A DNA stretch of 64,000 nucleotides from Nocardioides daejeonensis (GCF_003194585.1 NZ_QHKZ01000003.1:372001-436000); one strand, 5' to 3'. Shown: positions 44,752 to 54,334, counted from the first letter of the stretch. Made by a program: numbers and translations. The notes: generated by a model from the letters alone, not told the origin.

Positions 44752-44849
44752 CGGCCGACGCAAGCGGCGGTCCCAACCGGCTGGAGGTCCGAACAGAAAT
44801 ATGACTGCCCGACACAGTTATCGGTGCAGGATTCCAGTAGAGTGCGGGC

Positions 44850-45500
44850 ATGCCGAACGAGGAACCGACAGACCTGCCCAGCCTCCGGCCGACGAGCTGG
44901 GCGACGCTGGGACTGCTCTCCTTCGGGGAGGAACTGTCGGGCTACGACCTGAAGAAGTGGGCCGACTGGAGCCTGCGCTTCTTCTACTGGGCACCGTCCT
45001 ACAGCCAGATCTACAGCGAGCTGCGCAAGCTCGAGGAGATCGGCTACGCCACCTCACGCGTCGTCAACAAGGACGATGTCCGCGGCAAGCGGCTCTACCG
45101 GATCACGCCGGCCGGCGAGGAGGCGATGTCCCGCTGGGCCAACGAGGCGCCGGTCGAGCCGGCCGTGCTCAAGCACGGCGTGATGCTGCGGATGTGGCTC
45201 GGCCACGCCGGAGACCCCGCCCACCTGCGCGAGGTGCTGGTCGAGCACCGCGACCATGCCGAGAAGATGCGGGTCCGTGCCATCGCCGATGCCGAGGGCG
45301 CCGCCCACGAACCCGGCTGGGCGTTCCCGCTGATGGTCCTCAACTGGTCAACGAAGTACTACGAGGACGAGCGCGACCGCGCCGACGCCATGCTCGCCGA
45401 CCTCGACAAGCTCGCCCGCAAGCAGGGCCGCAGCCGCAGCTCCCGTCGTACCTCCAGCGCCCGTCGTACCTCTGACGAGCTCCGCAGCCACTCCTCCTGA
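44850..45500 (+). CDS. PadR-family transcriptional regulator
   Basis: This 216-residue PadR protein has an N-terminal winged helix (about residues 16-95) with LGLLSFGEELSGYDLKKW and LRKLEEIGYATSR, then a helical C-terminal domain for dimerisation. The C-terminal 20 residues are Ser/Arg-rich. It is divergent from the hydrolase and monooxygenase operon and is the natural candidate to bind the nearby 21-bp dyad. PadR proteins usually repress catabolic genes and release on binding an aromatic or hydrophobic ligand; that is family knowledge. Confidence 0.87.
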   Translation: MPNEEPTDLPSLRPTSWATLGLLSFGEELSGYDLKKWADWSLRFFYWAPSYSQIYSELRKLEEIGYATSRVVNKDDVRGKRLYRITPAGEEAMSRWANEAPVEPAVLKHGVMLRMWLGHAGDPAHLREVLVEHRDHAEKMRVRAIADAEGAAHEPGWAFPLMVLNWSTKYYEDERDRADAMLADLDKLARKQGRSRSSRRTSSARRTSDELRSHSS

Positions 45501-45540
45501 CGCCGACTTCGCGCAAACGCCGCGTTGAGTGCGCTCAAAC

Positions 45541-45764
45541 GCAGCGTTGAGAAGCCAGGTTCAGCACGTCGAGTCGCCACGTTCGGTGCATAGAAAGCGA
45601 CTTCTCGCACTTCTCGCCCTAAACGTGATGGTGCGCCTCGCCTGGGCCTGACATCTCAACCCCGCATCTGCGCGCACTCAACGCGTCACTTGCGCGCACT
45701 CAACCCCGCATTCGCGCGCACTCAACGCGTCATTCGCGCGCACTCAACCCCGCACTTGCGCGAA
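45541..45764. repeat. 22-bp repeat array with two degenerate and five regular units
   Basis: Two degenerate 22-base units (starting GTTGAGAAGCC and GTCGAGTCGCC) lie near 45545-45588 and resemble the units at 21777. Five regular units of the CTCAAC...GCGCGCA type run 45655-45764. Units alternate between ACCCC and ACGCG variants. The last unit overlaps the end of the acyl-CoA synthetase gene, whose stop codon it supplies. Confidence 0.85.
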
Positions 45765-47432
45765 GTCGACGCTAGGCGGGGGGAGGAGGGCCTGGCGGCT
45801 GTGGGCGGTGAAGTCGGCGGCGATGGCAGCGCGGGAGGCGTCGTCGAGGAGGACGTACTCCTCGGTGCGGCCGACGCGCATCCAGACGGGGTCGGTGGTG
45901 CACCAGGCGGCGGCTCGCAGTGGCGCCTTGTTGACCTTGTTGCTTCCCGTCAGCGGGATCTGGTCGACGATCCGCACGTAGCGAGGCCACCACTTGGCCG
46001 ACATCTCCGGCTGTTCGGCGAGGTGGCGGCCGAAGGAGGCAGCGTCGAACTCGGCGCCCGGCTCCAGCTCGATCGCACACATCACCTGATCGCCGGTGCT
46101 GGCGTCGGGGACGGCGTACACGGGCGCGGAGAGGACGCCGGGAAGCCGCTGGATCACCCGCTCCACCGGCGCCGCGGCGAAGTTCTCACTGTCGACACGG
46201 AGCCAGTCCGACGACCGGCCGGCGAAGTAGAAGAAGCCCGCCTCGTCGCGGTAGGCGAGGTCGCCCGTCCAGAAGTCTTCTCCGTTGATCCGGTCAGCCA
46301 TGGCGCCCGGGTTCTTGTAGTAGCCCTCGAAGGTGTGCGCGAGGCCCACCCCGACGATCTGGCCCACTGCCTCGCTGTTGACCAGCCGGCCGGCCTCGTC
46401 GAACCGGGCACGCGGGCACTCCTCCCCCGTCGCCTCGTCGAGCACCCGTACGTCGGCACCACCGACCGGCAGCCCCAGGGAGCCCGACGGTGAGTCGGGG
46501 GTGCGGTTGATGCGGAGCACGCCTTCGCTGAGGCCGTACCCCTCCATCACCTCGCAGCCGAACCGCTCGGTGAAGCGAGCGACGTCCACTTCAGACGCTT
46601 CGGTGCCGAAGGCCAGCTCCAGCGTGCTCTCCCGGTCCTGCGGGAGCTCCGGCCGGCTGAGGACGTAGGAGAGCGCACGCCCGACGTAGTTGACGAAGGT
46701 GACGCCGTGCCGGTGGATGTCGGGAGCGAAGGCGCTCGCCGAGAACTTGCGAACCATCGTGACGGTGGCTCCCGCATGCATCGCCGCACCCAGGTTGAGC
46801 ATCAGCGCGTTGCCGTGGAAGAGCGGCATGCACAGGTAGGTCACCGAGCTCCGACTCAGCCGCGCCCGCACGACCATCGCCTCAAGCAGTCGGCCGAGCC
46901 GGCCCTGACCGACGATGACGGCCTTCGGCGCTCCGGTCGAACCGGAGCTGAAGAGCAGCAGCGCGATCTCCTCGGGCCCCGGCCTGCTCTCCGGGAGCTC
47001 CGCGCCCTTGAACGGCGCCAGGAAGTCGAGGTACGCCGGGTCGTCCACGTTGACGATCCGCTCGGCGGGGATCCCGTGGTCGGTCCCCTCCAGCAGATGC
47101 GCGAGCCGGCTCTCGGTGACGACGAAGTCGACGTCGGCGTGCCGGATGTCGTGGGCCAGCTCCGGACCGCTCCGACTGGAGTTGATGCCCACGACGACAG
47201 CTCCGGCGAGCGCACCGCCACAGATCCAGAAGACGAAGTCGGGGACGTTGTCGAGCAGCACCCCGACATGGATCTGCCGCCCCTCCGGGACCGGTACGGC
47301 GGCACTCAGCGCCGCGGCGCGCTGCGCACCCTCACGGACCACCTCGTCCCAGGTCCAGGTGCTGTCCTCGAAGACCAGGCCGCGGCCCTGGTCACCCCAT
47401 CGGGCACGGACCACATCAGCAAACGTCTCCAC
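45744..47432 (-). CDS. AMP-binding acyl-CoA synthetase in the ABC transporter operon
   Basis: This 562-residue ANL ligase has P-loop FSSGSTGAPKA, A5 motif GYGLSEG, A7 motif FWTGDLA and C-terminal TGSNKVNK. The start is GTG 47432, six bases after GGAGGT; an earlier GTG is too close to that site. It lies two bases after the ABC ATPase stop, so it is expressed with the transporter. Import followed by CoA activation is the natural reading. The last few residues (VDFAQVRG) are encoded by a tandem repeat unit. Confidence 0.88.
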   Translation of the reverse strand: METFADVVRARWGDQGRGLVFEDSTWTWDEVVREGAQRAAALSAAVPVPEGRQIHVGVLLDNVPDFVFWICGGALAGAVVVGINSSRSGPELAHDIRHADVDFVVTESRLAHLLEGTDHGIPAERIVNVDDPAYLDFLAPFKGAELPESRPGPEEIALLLFSSGSTGAPKAVIVGQGRLGRLLEAMVVRARLSRSSVTYLCMPLFHGNALMLNLGAAMHAGATVTMVRKFSASAFAPDIHRHGVTFVNYVGRALSYVLSRPELPQDRESTLELAFGTEASEVDVARFTERFGCEVMEGYGLSEGVLRINRTPDSPSGSLGLPVGGADVRVLDEATGEECPRARFDEAGRLVNSEAVGQIVGVGLAHTFEGYYKNPGAMADRINGEDFWTGDLAYRDEAGFFYFAGRSSDWLRVDSENFAAAPVERVIQRLPGVLSAPVYAVPDASTGDQVMCAIELEPGAEFDAASFGRHLAEQPEMSAKWWPRYVRIVDQIPLTGSNKVNKAPLRAAAWCTTDPVWMRVGRTEEYVLLDDASRAAIAADFTAHSRQALLPPPSVDFAQVRG

Positions 47433-47434
47433 GA

Positions 47435-48442
47435 TCACACCTCCGCGTGGTGGCAGGCGACCAGGTGACCGCTGACCGACTCCCGCAGCGGCGGTGCCTC
47501 GGTCGCGCAGATCTCGGTGGCCAGGGGGCAACGGGTCCGGAACCGACATCCGCTGGGCGGGTCCAGCGGCGAGGGCAGCTCGGCGTTGGTGACGCCGACC
47601 TCCTCCACCTCAAGCTCGGCGTCGGGCAGCTGGGCTTCGGGCACCGACTCGAGCAGCAGCTTCGTGTAGGGGTGCAACGCGTGCTCAGCGAGCCGGTCGG
47701 CGGGGATCACCTCGCAGATCCGGCCGAGGTACATCACCATGATCCGGTCGCTGATGTTCTTCACCACGGCGAGATCGTGCGCGATGAAGATCATGCTCAA
47801 CCGGTAGCGCTGCTTAGTGTCCTCGAGCAGGTTGAGGATCTGCGCCTGCACCGAGACGTCGAGGCTCGAGACGGGCTCGTCGCAGATCAGCACCTGCGGA
47901 TCGAGCATGAGCGCTCGTGCGATGCAGAGCCGCTGGCACTGGCCACCGGAGAGCTCGTGGGGGCGACGGTCCCAGACCGACTCGGGGTCGAGGCCGACCG
48001 CGAGCAGCAGCTCGCGGATCTGGTCCTCGGTGACCTTCCGCCCCCAGATCCGCGGCCCCTCGGCCACCAGGTCCTTCACCTTGCGCCGCGGGTTCAGCGA
48101 CGAGACCGGGTCCTGGAAGATCATCTGCATCTTGGCGCGCTTGCGTCGCAGCGTCCGGCCGGTGTGCCCGACCAGCTCGACGTCGTTGAGCAGCACCGAG
48201 CCGGAGGTCGGCGGGGGCAGCTGCATCAGCGCGCGGCCCGCGCTCGACTTGCCACAGCCGGACTCGCCGAGGATGCCGAGCGTCTCTCCGTCGCGGAGCT
48301 CGAAGCTGATACCGGAGACCGCGTGCACGGTACCGCCGCCCTTGGCCGGGAACTCCACGACCAGGTCGTCGACCACCAGCACCCGCTCATCGCCCCGCTC
48401 CTCGGGTACGGCGGGGGGCTGCGTCGCGAGCGTGCCGGACAT
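47435..48442 (-). CDS. ABC transporter ATPase (DppF/OppF-type)
   Basis: This 335-residue ATPase has Walker A GESGCGKS, signature LSGGQCQRL, Walker B ICDEPVSSLD and the Opp/Dpp C-terminal extension with GCRFRTRCPLA. The start is ATG 48442, overlapping the DppD-type stop (TGATG). Together with the other ATPase it drives two permeases encoded upstream. No binding-protein gene is in the operon; two orphan candidates lie at 35056-36660 and 58185-59774. Confidence 0.93.
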   Translation of the reverse strand: MSGTLATQPPAVPEERGDERVLVVDDLVVEFPAKGGGTVHAVSGISFELRDGETLGILGESGCGKSSAGRALMQLPPPTSGSVLLNDVELVGHTGRTLRRKRAKMQMIFQDPVSSLNPRRKVKDLVAEGPRIWGRKVTEDQIRELLLAVGLDPESVWDRRPHELSGGQCQRLCIARALMLDPQVLICDEPVSSLDVSVQAQILNLLEDTKQRYRLSMIFIAHDLAVVKNISDRIMVMYLGRICEVIPADRLAEHALHPYTKLLLESVPEAQLPDAELEVEEVGVTNAELPSPLDPPSGCRFRTRCPLATEICATEAPPLRESVSGHLVACHHAEV

Positions 48443-49485
48443 CAGTTCTCTCCTCGGTTCACGGGGTGGTGGCAGGCGAAAAGGTGACCGGTGGCGGCGG
48501 GCTCCAGCTCGGGCAGCACCGTGCGGCAGTCCTCCTGGGCATAGGCACACCGCGGCGCGAAGCGGCAGCCGACCGGCGGCTGCACCATGTTGGGCGGCGC
48601 GCCGTCGATGGCCGCGAGCCGTACGTGCGGCGGCTCGTGCAGGCGTGGGATCGCGCGGAGCAGGGCCTCGGAGTAGGGGTGCCGCGGATCTGCGAACAGG
48701 GTCTTGGCGTCGGCGGTCTCGGCGACCCGGCCGGCGTACATCACCGCGACCCGGTCGGCGCGGCCTGCGACGACGCCCAGGTTGTGGCTGATCAGGATGA
48801 TCGCCATGCCCATCTCGGCCTGGAGGTTGCCGAGCAGGTCGAGGATCTGCCGCTGCACGGTGACGTCGAGAGCCGTCGTGGGCTCGTCGGCGATGAGCAG
48901 GGCCGGCTCGTTGGCCAACGCCATGGCGATCACGACACGCTGGCGCATGCCGCCCGACATCTCGTGCGGAAACTGGTCGATCCGTCGCCGCGGATCCGGG
49001 ATGCCGACGAGATCGAGCAGTTCGACAGCCCGCTCCCGGGCCGGCGTACGCCCGAGCCCCTGGTGCTTGCGCAGCGTCTCGGTGAGGTGCACCCCGATCT
49101 TCTTGACCGGGTTGAGCGCAGTCATCGGGTCCTGGAAGACCATGCCGATCTGCGAACCCCAGAGGGAGCGAAGATCCTTGGGGCCCAGCGACTGGACGTC
49201 GCGGCCGTCGAACATCACGCGGCCCGAGATCGTCGTGGTCGGCCCCGTGGTGTGCAGGCCCATGATCGTGCGGCCGAGCACCGACTTGCCGGATCCTGAC
49301 TCGCCGACGATGCCGATCGTCTCGCCGCGGTCGAGGGTGAAGCTCACCCCGTCGACGGCCTTGAGGTCGCCGCGGGCGGTGTGGATCACGGTCCGTAGGT
49401 CTTCGACCGCGAGCAGGGTGCCGCTTCGCGGCCGCTCTGCGGGGCGGGTCGACTCGCGGGTGGCGTTGCTGGTCACCGTCGGCAC
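48442..49485 (-). CDS. ABC transporter ATPase (DppD/OppD-type)
   Basis: This 347-residue ATPase has Walker A GESGSGKS, signature MSGGMRQRV, Walker B IADEPTTALD and the C-terminal cysteine-bearing extension GCRFAPRCAYAQ usual for oligopeptide-type importers. The start is GTG 49485, one base after the permease stop. It pairs with the next gene. The substrate range of this family includes peptides, nickel and small organics, so the ligand is open. Confidence 0.93.
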   Translation of the reverse strand: MPTVTSNATRESTRPAERPRSGTLLAVEDLRTVIHTARGDLKAVDGVSFTLDRGETIGIVGESGSGKSVLGRTIMGLHTTGPTTTISGRVMFDGRDVQSLGPKDLRSLWGSQIGMVFQDPMTALNPVKKIGVHLTETLRKHQGLGRTPARERAVELLDLVGIPDPRRRIDQFPHEMSGGMRQRVVIAMALANEPALLIADEPTTALDVTVQRQILDLLGNLQAEMGMAIILISHNLGVVAGRADRVAVMYAGRVAETADAKTLFADPRHPYSEALLRAIPRLHEPPHVRLAAIDGAPPNMVQPPVGCRFAPRCAYAQEDCRTVLPELEPAATGHLFACHHPVNRGEN

Positions 49486-49486
49486 C

Positions 49487-50590
49487 TCAGATCTTCGCCT
49501 GGCGGGGATCGAAGCGCTTGCGCGCCTTCTCCCCGAGCATGTTGAACGCGAACACGGTCAGGAAGACCGCGGCGCCAGGCACCAGCACGATGTGCGGGTG
49601 CTCCTCGAAGGTGTTGCCCTCGCCCTCGGCGATCATGTTGCCCCAGGACGGCTCAGGCGCCTGGATGCCCAGGCCCAGGAAGCTGAGCGACGACTCCGCG
49701 ACGATCAGCACGGAGACGATGATCATGCCGTAGGAGAGCAACGGCAGGATCACGTTGGGCAGCAGCTCTCGCATCATCAGCCGCAGGTGGCTGGCACCCA
49801 TCGCCTTGCCGGCGAGCACGAACTCGCGCTGCACGAACGTGAGCGTGCTGGCACGGGCCATCCGCACCATGCTGGGCAGCGCCATCAGCGAGAGCGCGAA
49901 CGCGATGTTGGGCAGTGTCGGGTCGAGCACGGTGGCCAGCGCGATCAGCAGGATGAGCGGCGGGATCGCGAGGAGCGAGTTGGTGAGGATGCCGACGGTC
50001 GCGTCGGTCAGCTTGCGGAAGTAGCCGGCGGCGATCCCGATGGAACCCCCCACCACGAGGGCGATGACGACGGCGCCGATGGAGACGACCAGGGAGGCGC
50101 GGGCGCCGTAGATGACACGCGCCAGAAGGTCGAGGCCGAAGTTGTTGGTGCCCAGCGGATGGTCGGTCAGCAGGTCCGGCCGGGCCATCACGGGCTGGTC
50201 GAGCGTGAGCGAGAGGTTCTGCTCCTCGGCCAGCGGAAGCATCGGCGCGAAGACGGCGGCCAGGATGATGATGGCCAGCCAGATCGCGCAGAGCCAGGCA
50301 GTCAGGTCGAACTCCGGACCCTTGCGACGGCGGCCGAGGGCGGCGCCGCCGGCATGCATGAGGATCAGGCCGAGCAGCGCCACTGCGGCGGTCAGCCAGC
50401 CCTGGCCGCGCAGGGCAACCAGCGCGACGACGAAGGCAGCCACACCGGCAAGCAGGGGTAGCCAGCAGCGCAGCAGTCCCGGCGTCCCGAGCCGGACGGC
50501 GGCAGCATCCTCCGCCGAGACGACGGTGACGGCGGCAGCCGCCGGATCCATGGCGCCGGCCGGATCCGTGGTCTGGGCGAGGTCAGACAT
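49487..50590 (-). CDS. ABC transporter permease (DppC/OppC-type)
   Basis: This 367-residue permease of the binding-protein-dependent transport family has an N-terminal extension containing two hydrophobic segments before the usual OppC anchor, so it is longer than the typical 300 residues. The EAA-type cytoplasmic loop is GKAMGASHLRLMMRELLPN. It overlaps the DppB-type stop by eight bases. It forms the membrane channel with the other permease. Confidence 0.92.
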   Translation of the reverse strand: MSDLAQTTDPAGAMDPAAAAVTVVSAEDAAAVRLGTPGLLRCWLPLLAGVAAFVVALVALRGQGWLTAAVALLGLILMHAGGAALGRRRKGPEFDLTAWLCAIWLAIIILAAVFAPMLPLAEEQNLSLTLDQPVMARPDLLTDHPLGTNNFGLDLLARVIYGARASLVVSIGAVVIALVVGGSIGIAAGYFRKLTDATVGILTNSLLAIPPLILLIALATVLDPTLPNIAFALSLMALPSMVRMARASTLTFVQREFVLAGKAMGASHLRLMMRELLPNVILPLLSYGMIIVSVLIVAESSLSFLGLGIQAPEPSWGNMIAEGEGNTFEEHPHIVLVPGAAVFLTVFAFNMLGEKARKRFDPRQAKI

Positions 50591-51533
50591 GAGCCCTCCT
50601 GATCCGCGGGTCGAGGTAGCCGTACGAGGCGTCGATCAAGGCATTGGTCAGCACGTATATGACGGCGATGACGAGCACCGCACCTTGCACGGTCACGAAG
50701 TCCCCGGTGTTGGCGGCACCGATCACCAACGAGCCCATGCCGGGCAGCGCGAAGAGATACTCGACGATCACCGTGCTGCCGATGAGGCGGCCGAGACCGA
50801 TGCCCATGAGCGTCATCAGCGAGAACGAGGACGGCCGCAGGGCATCGCTCACCATGATGTGCACCGGCCCCATGCCCTTCGCCTTGGCCGACATGATGAA
50901 GTCGTCCTGCAACGTGGTCACCAGGTCGTTGCGCAGGATCCGGGTGAACATCGCGGTCTCGGCGAGCGCGATCGTCAAGGCGGGCAGGAAGGCGTGATAG
51001 AGGTTCTGCCCGATCCCGTCTCCTAGCCGGGTCCATTGCGCCCGCGGGAACCAGCCGAGCCCATTGGCGAGCACCATGATGATGAGCAGACCCGCCAGGA
51101 AGCTCGGGATGGAGAGGACACCGAGCGCCCCCGCGCCGACAAGCCGGTCGACACGGCCCCCAGGTCGGTACGCCGACCACATCGCCAGCGGGATGCAGAA
51201 GAGCAGCGCCATGCCCATGCCGAGCACGGCGAGCTCGACGCTGACCGGCAGCGCGCCGGCGATCCGGTCGGAGATCCCGTTGTACGGCGGCACCACCGAC
51301 TTGCCGAGGTCACCGGTGACGGCGTGGCTCAGCCAGTCCCAGTAGCGGACGAGCAGCGGATCGTTGAGGCCGAGGTCGTCGCGCACCGCGGCGTACTCCG
51401 CCTCCGTGCGCCCCTCGCCCAGCATGGTCACCGCCGGGTCGGTGTCCATCTTGGAGACCAACCAGAACGTTCCCAGGCTGACGATGAACAGCACAGCCAC
51501 GAGCTCCGCGACGCGCTTCAGCACTTTGGTCAA
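50583..51533 (-). CDS. ABC transporter permease (DppB/OppB-type)
   Basis: This 316-residue permease has six hydrophobic helices, an N-terminal anchor (LVAVLFIVSLGTFWLV) and the conserved loop AKAKGMGPVHIMVSDALRPS. TTG 51533 is preferred because AAGGAGGAG lies five bases upstream; GTG at 51572 and 51524 are alternatives. It is the first gene of the transporter operon and divergent from the aldehyde dehydrogenase operon. Confidence 0.9.
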   Translation of the reverse strand: MTKVLKRVAELVAVLFIVSLGTFWLVSKMDTDPAVTMLGEGRTEAEYAAVRDDLGLNDPLLVRYWDWLSHAVTGDLGKSVVPPYNGISDRIAGALPVSVELAVLGMGMALLFCIPLAMWSAYRPGGRVDRLVGAGALGVLSIPSFLAGLLIIMVLANGLGWFPRAQWTRLGDGIGQNLYHAFLPALTIALAETAMFTRILRNDLVTTLQDDFIMSAKAKGMGPVHIMVSDALRPSSFSLMTLMGIGLGRLIGSTVIVEYLFALPGMGSLVIGAANTGDFVTVQGAVLVIAVIYVLTNALIDASYGYLDPRIRRAHV

Positions 51534-51647
51534 CGTCTCCTCCTTCCACAAGTCCAGCGGTGAGCCAATCACCGAGAGCGGCCTCGGCGAGCGTCACTCC
51601 CATCGCGCGGGAGCACTTCGTCACGTCGGCAGCCCACCAACTCATCG

Positions 51648-51666
51648 ATATGACTAGTCGGCATAT
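51648..51666. promoter_or_regulatory. inverted repeat upstream of the permease operon
   Basis: The arms ATATG and CATAT are separated by nine bases containing ACTAGT. The dyad lies in an AT-richer stretch of the divergent region between the permease and aldehyde dehydrogenase genes. It may be a promoter element or an operator of a regulator other than that at 51750. Confidence 0.4.
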
Positions 51667-51749
51667 TGGCAACTCGAATATTACGGACACAGCGAGCGGC
51701 TGTCACTTCTCCCCTGCCATCAAATGGGAGCGATCGCTTGCGAGCCGCA

Positions 51750-51770
51750 ACTATTTCATTTAGACATAGT
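51750..51770. promoter_or_regulatory. candidate PadR operator (21-bp dyad)
   Basis: The dyad ACTAT-N11-ATAGT with core TTTAGACA lies 46 bases upstream of the aldehyde dehydrogenase start. Its arm spacing and core match those at 44731-44751 and 59817-59837. Confidence 0.55.
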
Positions 51771-51815
51771 GAAAGTTGGAATGCTACCGACCGAACGAGG
51801 AGCAGCGAGCGGGCC

Positions 51816-53231
51816 ATGGACAAGCACGAGAACATCTATCTGGACGGCACCTGGGTGCTGCCGCACGGCGACGAGTGGCACGACGTCATCGATCCGCGGA
51901 CCGGGACGCCGACCGCCTCCGTCCGTCTGGCCGACGAGCAGGACGTCGACCGTGCGGTCGCCGCCGCCCGACGCGCGTTCGAGGGCGCTGCCTGGCCCCT
52001 GCCCGACCGGCTCCGCGCCCTGCGCGCTCTGCATGACCGGATCGCCGAGCGGACAGACGAGTTCGCAGACCTGATCTCCGCCGAGATGGGCTCGCCCGAC
52101 CAGTTCTCACGCCAGGTGCAGGTCGGCATGCCGCTCGGCACCCTCGCCACGACCATCGAGGTCGCCGAGAGCTACGACTTCGACGAGCCGCTCGGGCCGT
52201 CCTTCCTCGCCCGCGAGCCGATCGGCGTCGTCGCTGCCATCACGCCCTGGAACTTCCCCCTCCACCAGGCGATGGCCAAGATCGGCTCCGCCCTCGCCGC
52301 CGGTTGCCCAGTGGTGCTGAAGCCGGCGGAGCTCACTCCTCTGTCGTCGTACCTGCTGGCGGAGGTCGCCCACGAGGTGGGGGTGCCCGCCGGCTGGCTG
52401 AACGTGCTGGCCGGCCGCGGGCCGGTGGTGGGTGAGGCACTGGCCCGGCACCCGGACGTCGACATGGTCACCTTCACCGGCTCGACCGCTGTCGGGCGCC
52501 GGATCGGCGCCCTCGCCGCCGAGACCGTCAAGCGGGTCACCCTCGAGCTCGGCGGCAAGTCGCCCAGCGTGCTGCTCGACGACCTGAGCACCGAAGAGTT
52601 CGCACGTGCCGTGCAGACCTCGGTCGGCTTCGGCCTCATGAACACCGGGCAGACCTGCGCCGCCTGGACCAGGCTCATCGTCCCCGAGGAGCGGTACGAC
52701 GAGGCTGTCGCCATCGCCACCGCGACCGCGGCCGCCGTCGGTCCGACCCTCGGCCCGCTCGTCTCCGAGACGCAGTGGCAGCGAGTCGCCGGGCACCTGC
52801 GTGAGGCGGTCGAGGATGGGGCCCAAGTGCTGCACGGCACCGCCGAGCCATCCCTGCCGGAGGCCGGCTACCGGATGGAACCGGTGCTGCTCGGCGGCGT
52901 CACGCAGGAGATGCGCGTCGCCCGCAACGAGGTCTTCGGGCCCGTGCTCGCGCTCAGCACCCATCGCGGCGACGACGACGCCGTCGCACTGGCCAACGCG
53001 ACGCCGTACGGCCTGAGTGCCGGCGTCTTCGGCGGCGACGCCGAGCGCGCTGTCGCGGTCGCCCGTCGGATCCGCTCCGGGACCGTCCACGTCAACGGCC
53101 TCAACAGCAACCGCCTGGCACCGTTCGGCGGCTACCGCCAGTCCGGCAACGGCCGCGAGTACGGCCGCCTCGGCCTCGAGGAGTTCCTCGAGGTCAAGTC
53201 CATCCAGCCGCCCGCACCCCAGGAGAACTGA
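51816..53231 (+). CDS. NAD(P)-dependent aldehyde dehydrogenase
   Basis: This 471-residue aldehyde dehydrogenase has all classical motifs: ITPWNFP near N146, VTFTGS, general base E244 in LELGGKSP and nucleophile C281 in NTGQTCAAW. ATG 51816 is chosen; the open frame from 51666 crosses the operator. It overlaps the alcohol dehydrogenase by TGATG. In the module it likely oxidises the aldehyde or hydroxy-aldehyde produced after monooxygenation and hydrolysis. Confidence 0.95.
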   Translation: MDKHENIYLDGTWVLPHGDEWHDVIDPRTGTPTASVRLADEQDVDRAVAAARRAFEGAAWPLPDRLRALRALHDRIAERTDEFADLISAEMGSPDQFSRQVQVGMPLGTLATTIEVAESYDFDEPLGPSFLAREPIGVVAAITPWNFPLHQAMAKIGSALAAGCPVVLKPAELTPLSSYLLAEVAHEVGVPAGWLNVLAGRGPVVGEALARHPDVDMVTFTGSTAVGRRIGALAAETVKRVTLELGGKSPSVLLDDLSTEEFARAVQTSVGFGLMNTGQTCAAWTRLIVPEERYDEAVAIATATAAAVGPTLGPLVSETQWQRVAGHLREAVEDGAQVLHGTAEPSLPEAGYRMEPVLLGGVTQEMRVARNEVFGPVLALSTHRGDDDAVALANATPYGLSAGVFGGDAERAVAVARRIRSGTVHVNGLNSNRLAPFGGYRQSGNGREYGRLGLEEFLEVKSIQPPAPQEN

Positions 53232-54334
53232 TGCCCGTCAGCCGTGCCGCCGTCCTCGAGTCCAGCCCCGGAGACCTCGTCCTGCGCGACGTCGTCGTCG
53301 ACGATCCCGCCCCCGACGAGGTGCTCGTGCGCACCGTCGCTGCCGGCGTCTGCCACTCCGATCTGCACTTCATGCGCGGCGTGATGCCGCATCCCGTGCC
53401 GACCGTCCTCGGACACGAGGCCGCAGGGGTCGTCGAGGCCGTGGGCAGCGCCGTCCACGACCTCGCACCGGGCGACCACGTCGTCGAATGCCTGTCGGTC
53501 TTCTGCGGCCGCTGCGAGTTCTGCCTCTCGGGCCGTCCGGCGATCTGCACCAAGGCAGGGCTCGGCCGACCCGCCGGCGCGCCGCCGCGGCTGCGACTGG
53601 ACGACCAGCCGATCACTCAGTTCCTGCACCTCTCCAGCTTCTCCGAGCTCGCCCTGGTGCACCGCAATGCGCTCGTGCGCATCGACGACCGGATGCCGCT
53701 CGACGTCGCCGCACTGCTCGGCTGCGGCGTGCTCACCGGACTCGGCGCGGTCTTCCGCACGGCCGGCGTACGGCCCGGAGAGACGGTCGCAGTGATCGGC
53801 TGCGGCGGAGTCGGGCTCAGCGCGATCCATGGCGCCGAGCTGGTGAGCGCCGCGAAGATCGTCGCGGTCGACACGGACCCGGCGAAGCTGGAGCTCGCGA
53901 AGAGCTTCGGGGCAACCGATGTCGTAGACGCCTCCCAGGTGGACGCCGTCGAGGCGGTCCGCGACCTCACCGACGGCGGTGTGCACCATGCCTTCGAGGC
54001 CGTCGGCCTGGCGCGCACCACGCAGCAGGCCTTCTCCATGGCCCGGCGCGGCGGCACCGCCACCGTCGTCGGCATGATGGCGCCCGGCGAGCAGGTCAGC
54101 ATCTCCGGGATCGAGCTGCTGGTCGAGAAGAGGCTGCAAGGCTCCCAGATCGGCTCCAACCAGTTCATCACCGACATCCCCCGCTACGTCGACCTCTACC
54201 TGGCCGGCAAGCTGCGGCTCGACAGCCTGGTCTCGCGCAGCACCGGTCTCGACGGCATCAACGATGCCTACCGGCGGCTCGGCGAAGGCGGAGTCGCCCG
54301 GCAGCTCATCACGTTCGGAGGTGAGCCCCGGTGA
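53231..54334 (+). CDS. zinc-dependent alcohol dehydrogenase (class III/MDR type)
   Basis: This 367-residue medium-chain dehydrogenase has catalytic zinc ligands C41 (GVCHSD) and H62-E63 (GHEAAG). Structural zinc cysteines C92, C95, C98 and C106 are all present. The NAD site is GCGGVGLSAI. It overlaps the hydrolase gene by GTGA. It likely oxidises a secondary or primary alcohol to the ketone or aldehyde feeding the neighbouring monooxygenase or aldehyde dehydrogenase. Confidence 0.93.
   Translation: MPVSRAAVLESSPGDLVLRDVVVDDPAPDEVLVRTVAAGVCHSDLHFMRGVMPHPVPTVLGHEAAGVVEAVGSAVHDLAPGDHVVECLSVFCGRCEFCLSGRPAICTKAGLGRPAGAPPRLRLDDQPITQFLHLSSFSELALVHRNALVRIDDRMPLDVAALLGCGVLTGLGAVFRTAGVRPGETVAVIGCGGVGLSAIHGAELVSAAKIVAVDTDPAKLELAKSFGATDVVDASQVDAVEAVRDLTDGGVHHAFEAVGLARTTQQAFSMARRGGTATVVGMMAPGEQVSISGIELLVEKRLQGSQIGSNQFITDIPRYVDLYLAGKLRLDSLVSRSTGLDGINDAYRRLGEGGVARQLITFGGEPR

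Noticed and set aside
45655..45764. A CRISPR array, suggested by the regular 22-bp repeats
   Set aside because: There are no unique spacers between units and no cas genes; the units are directly tandem.
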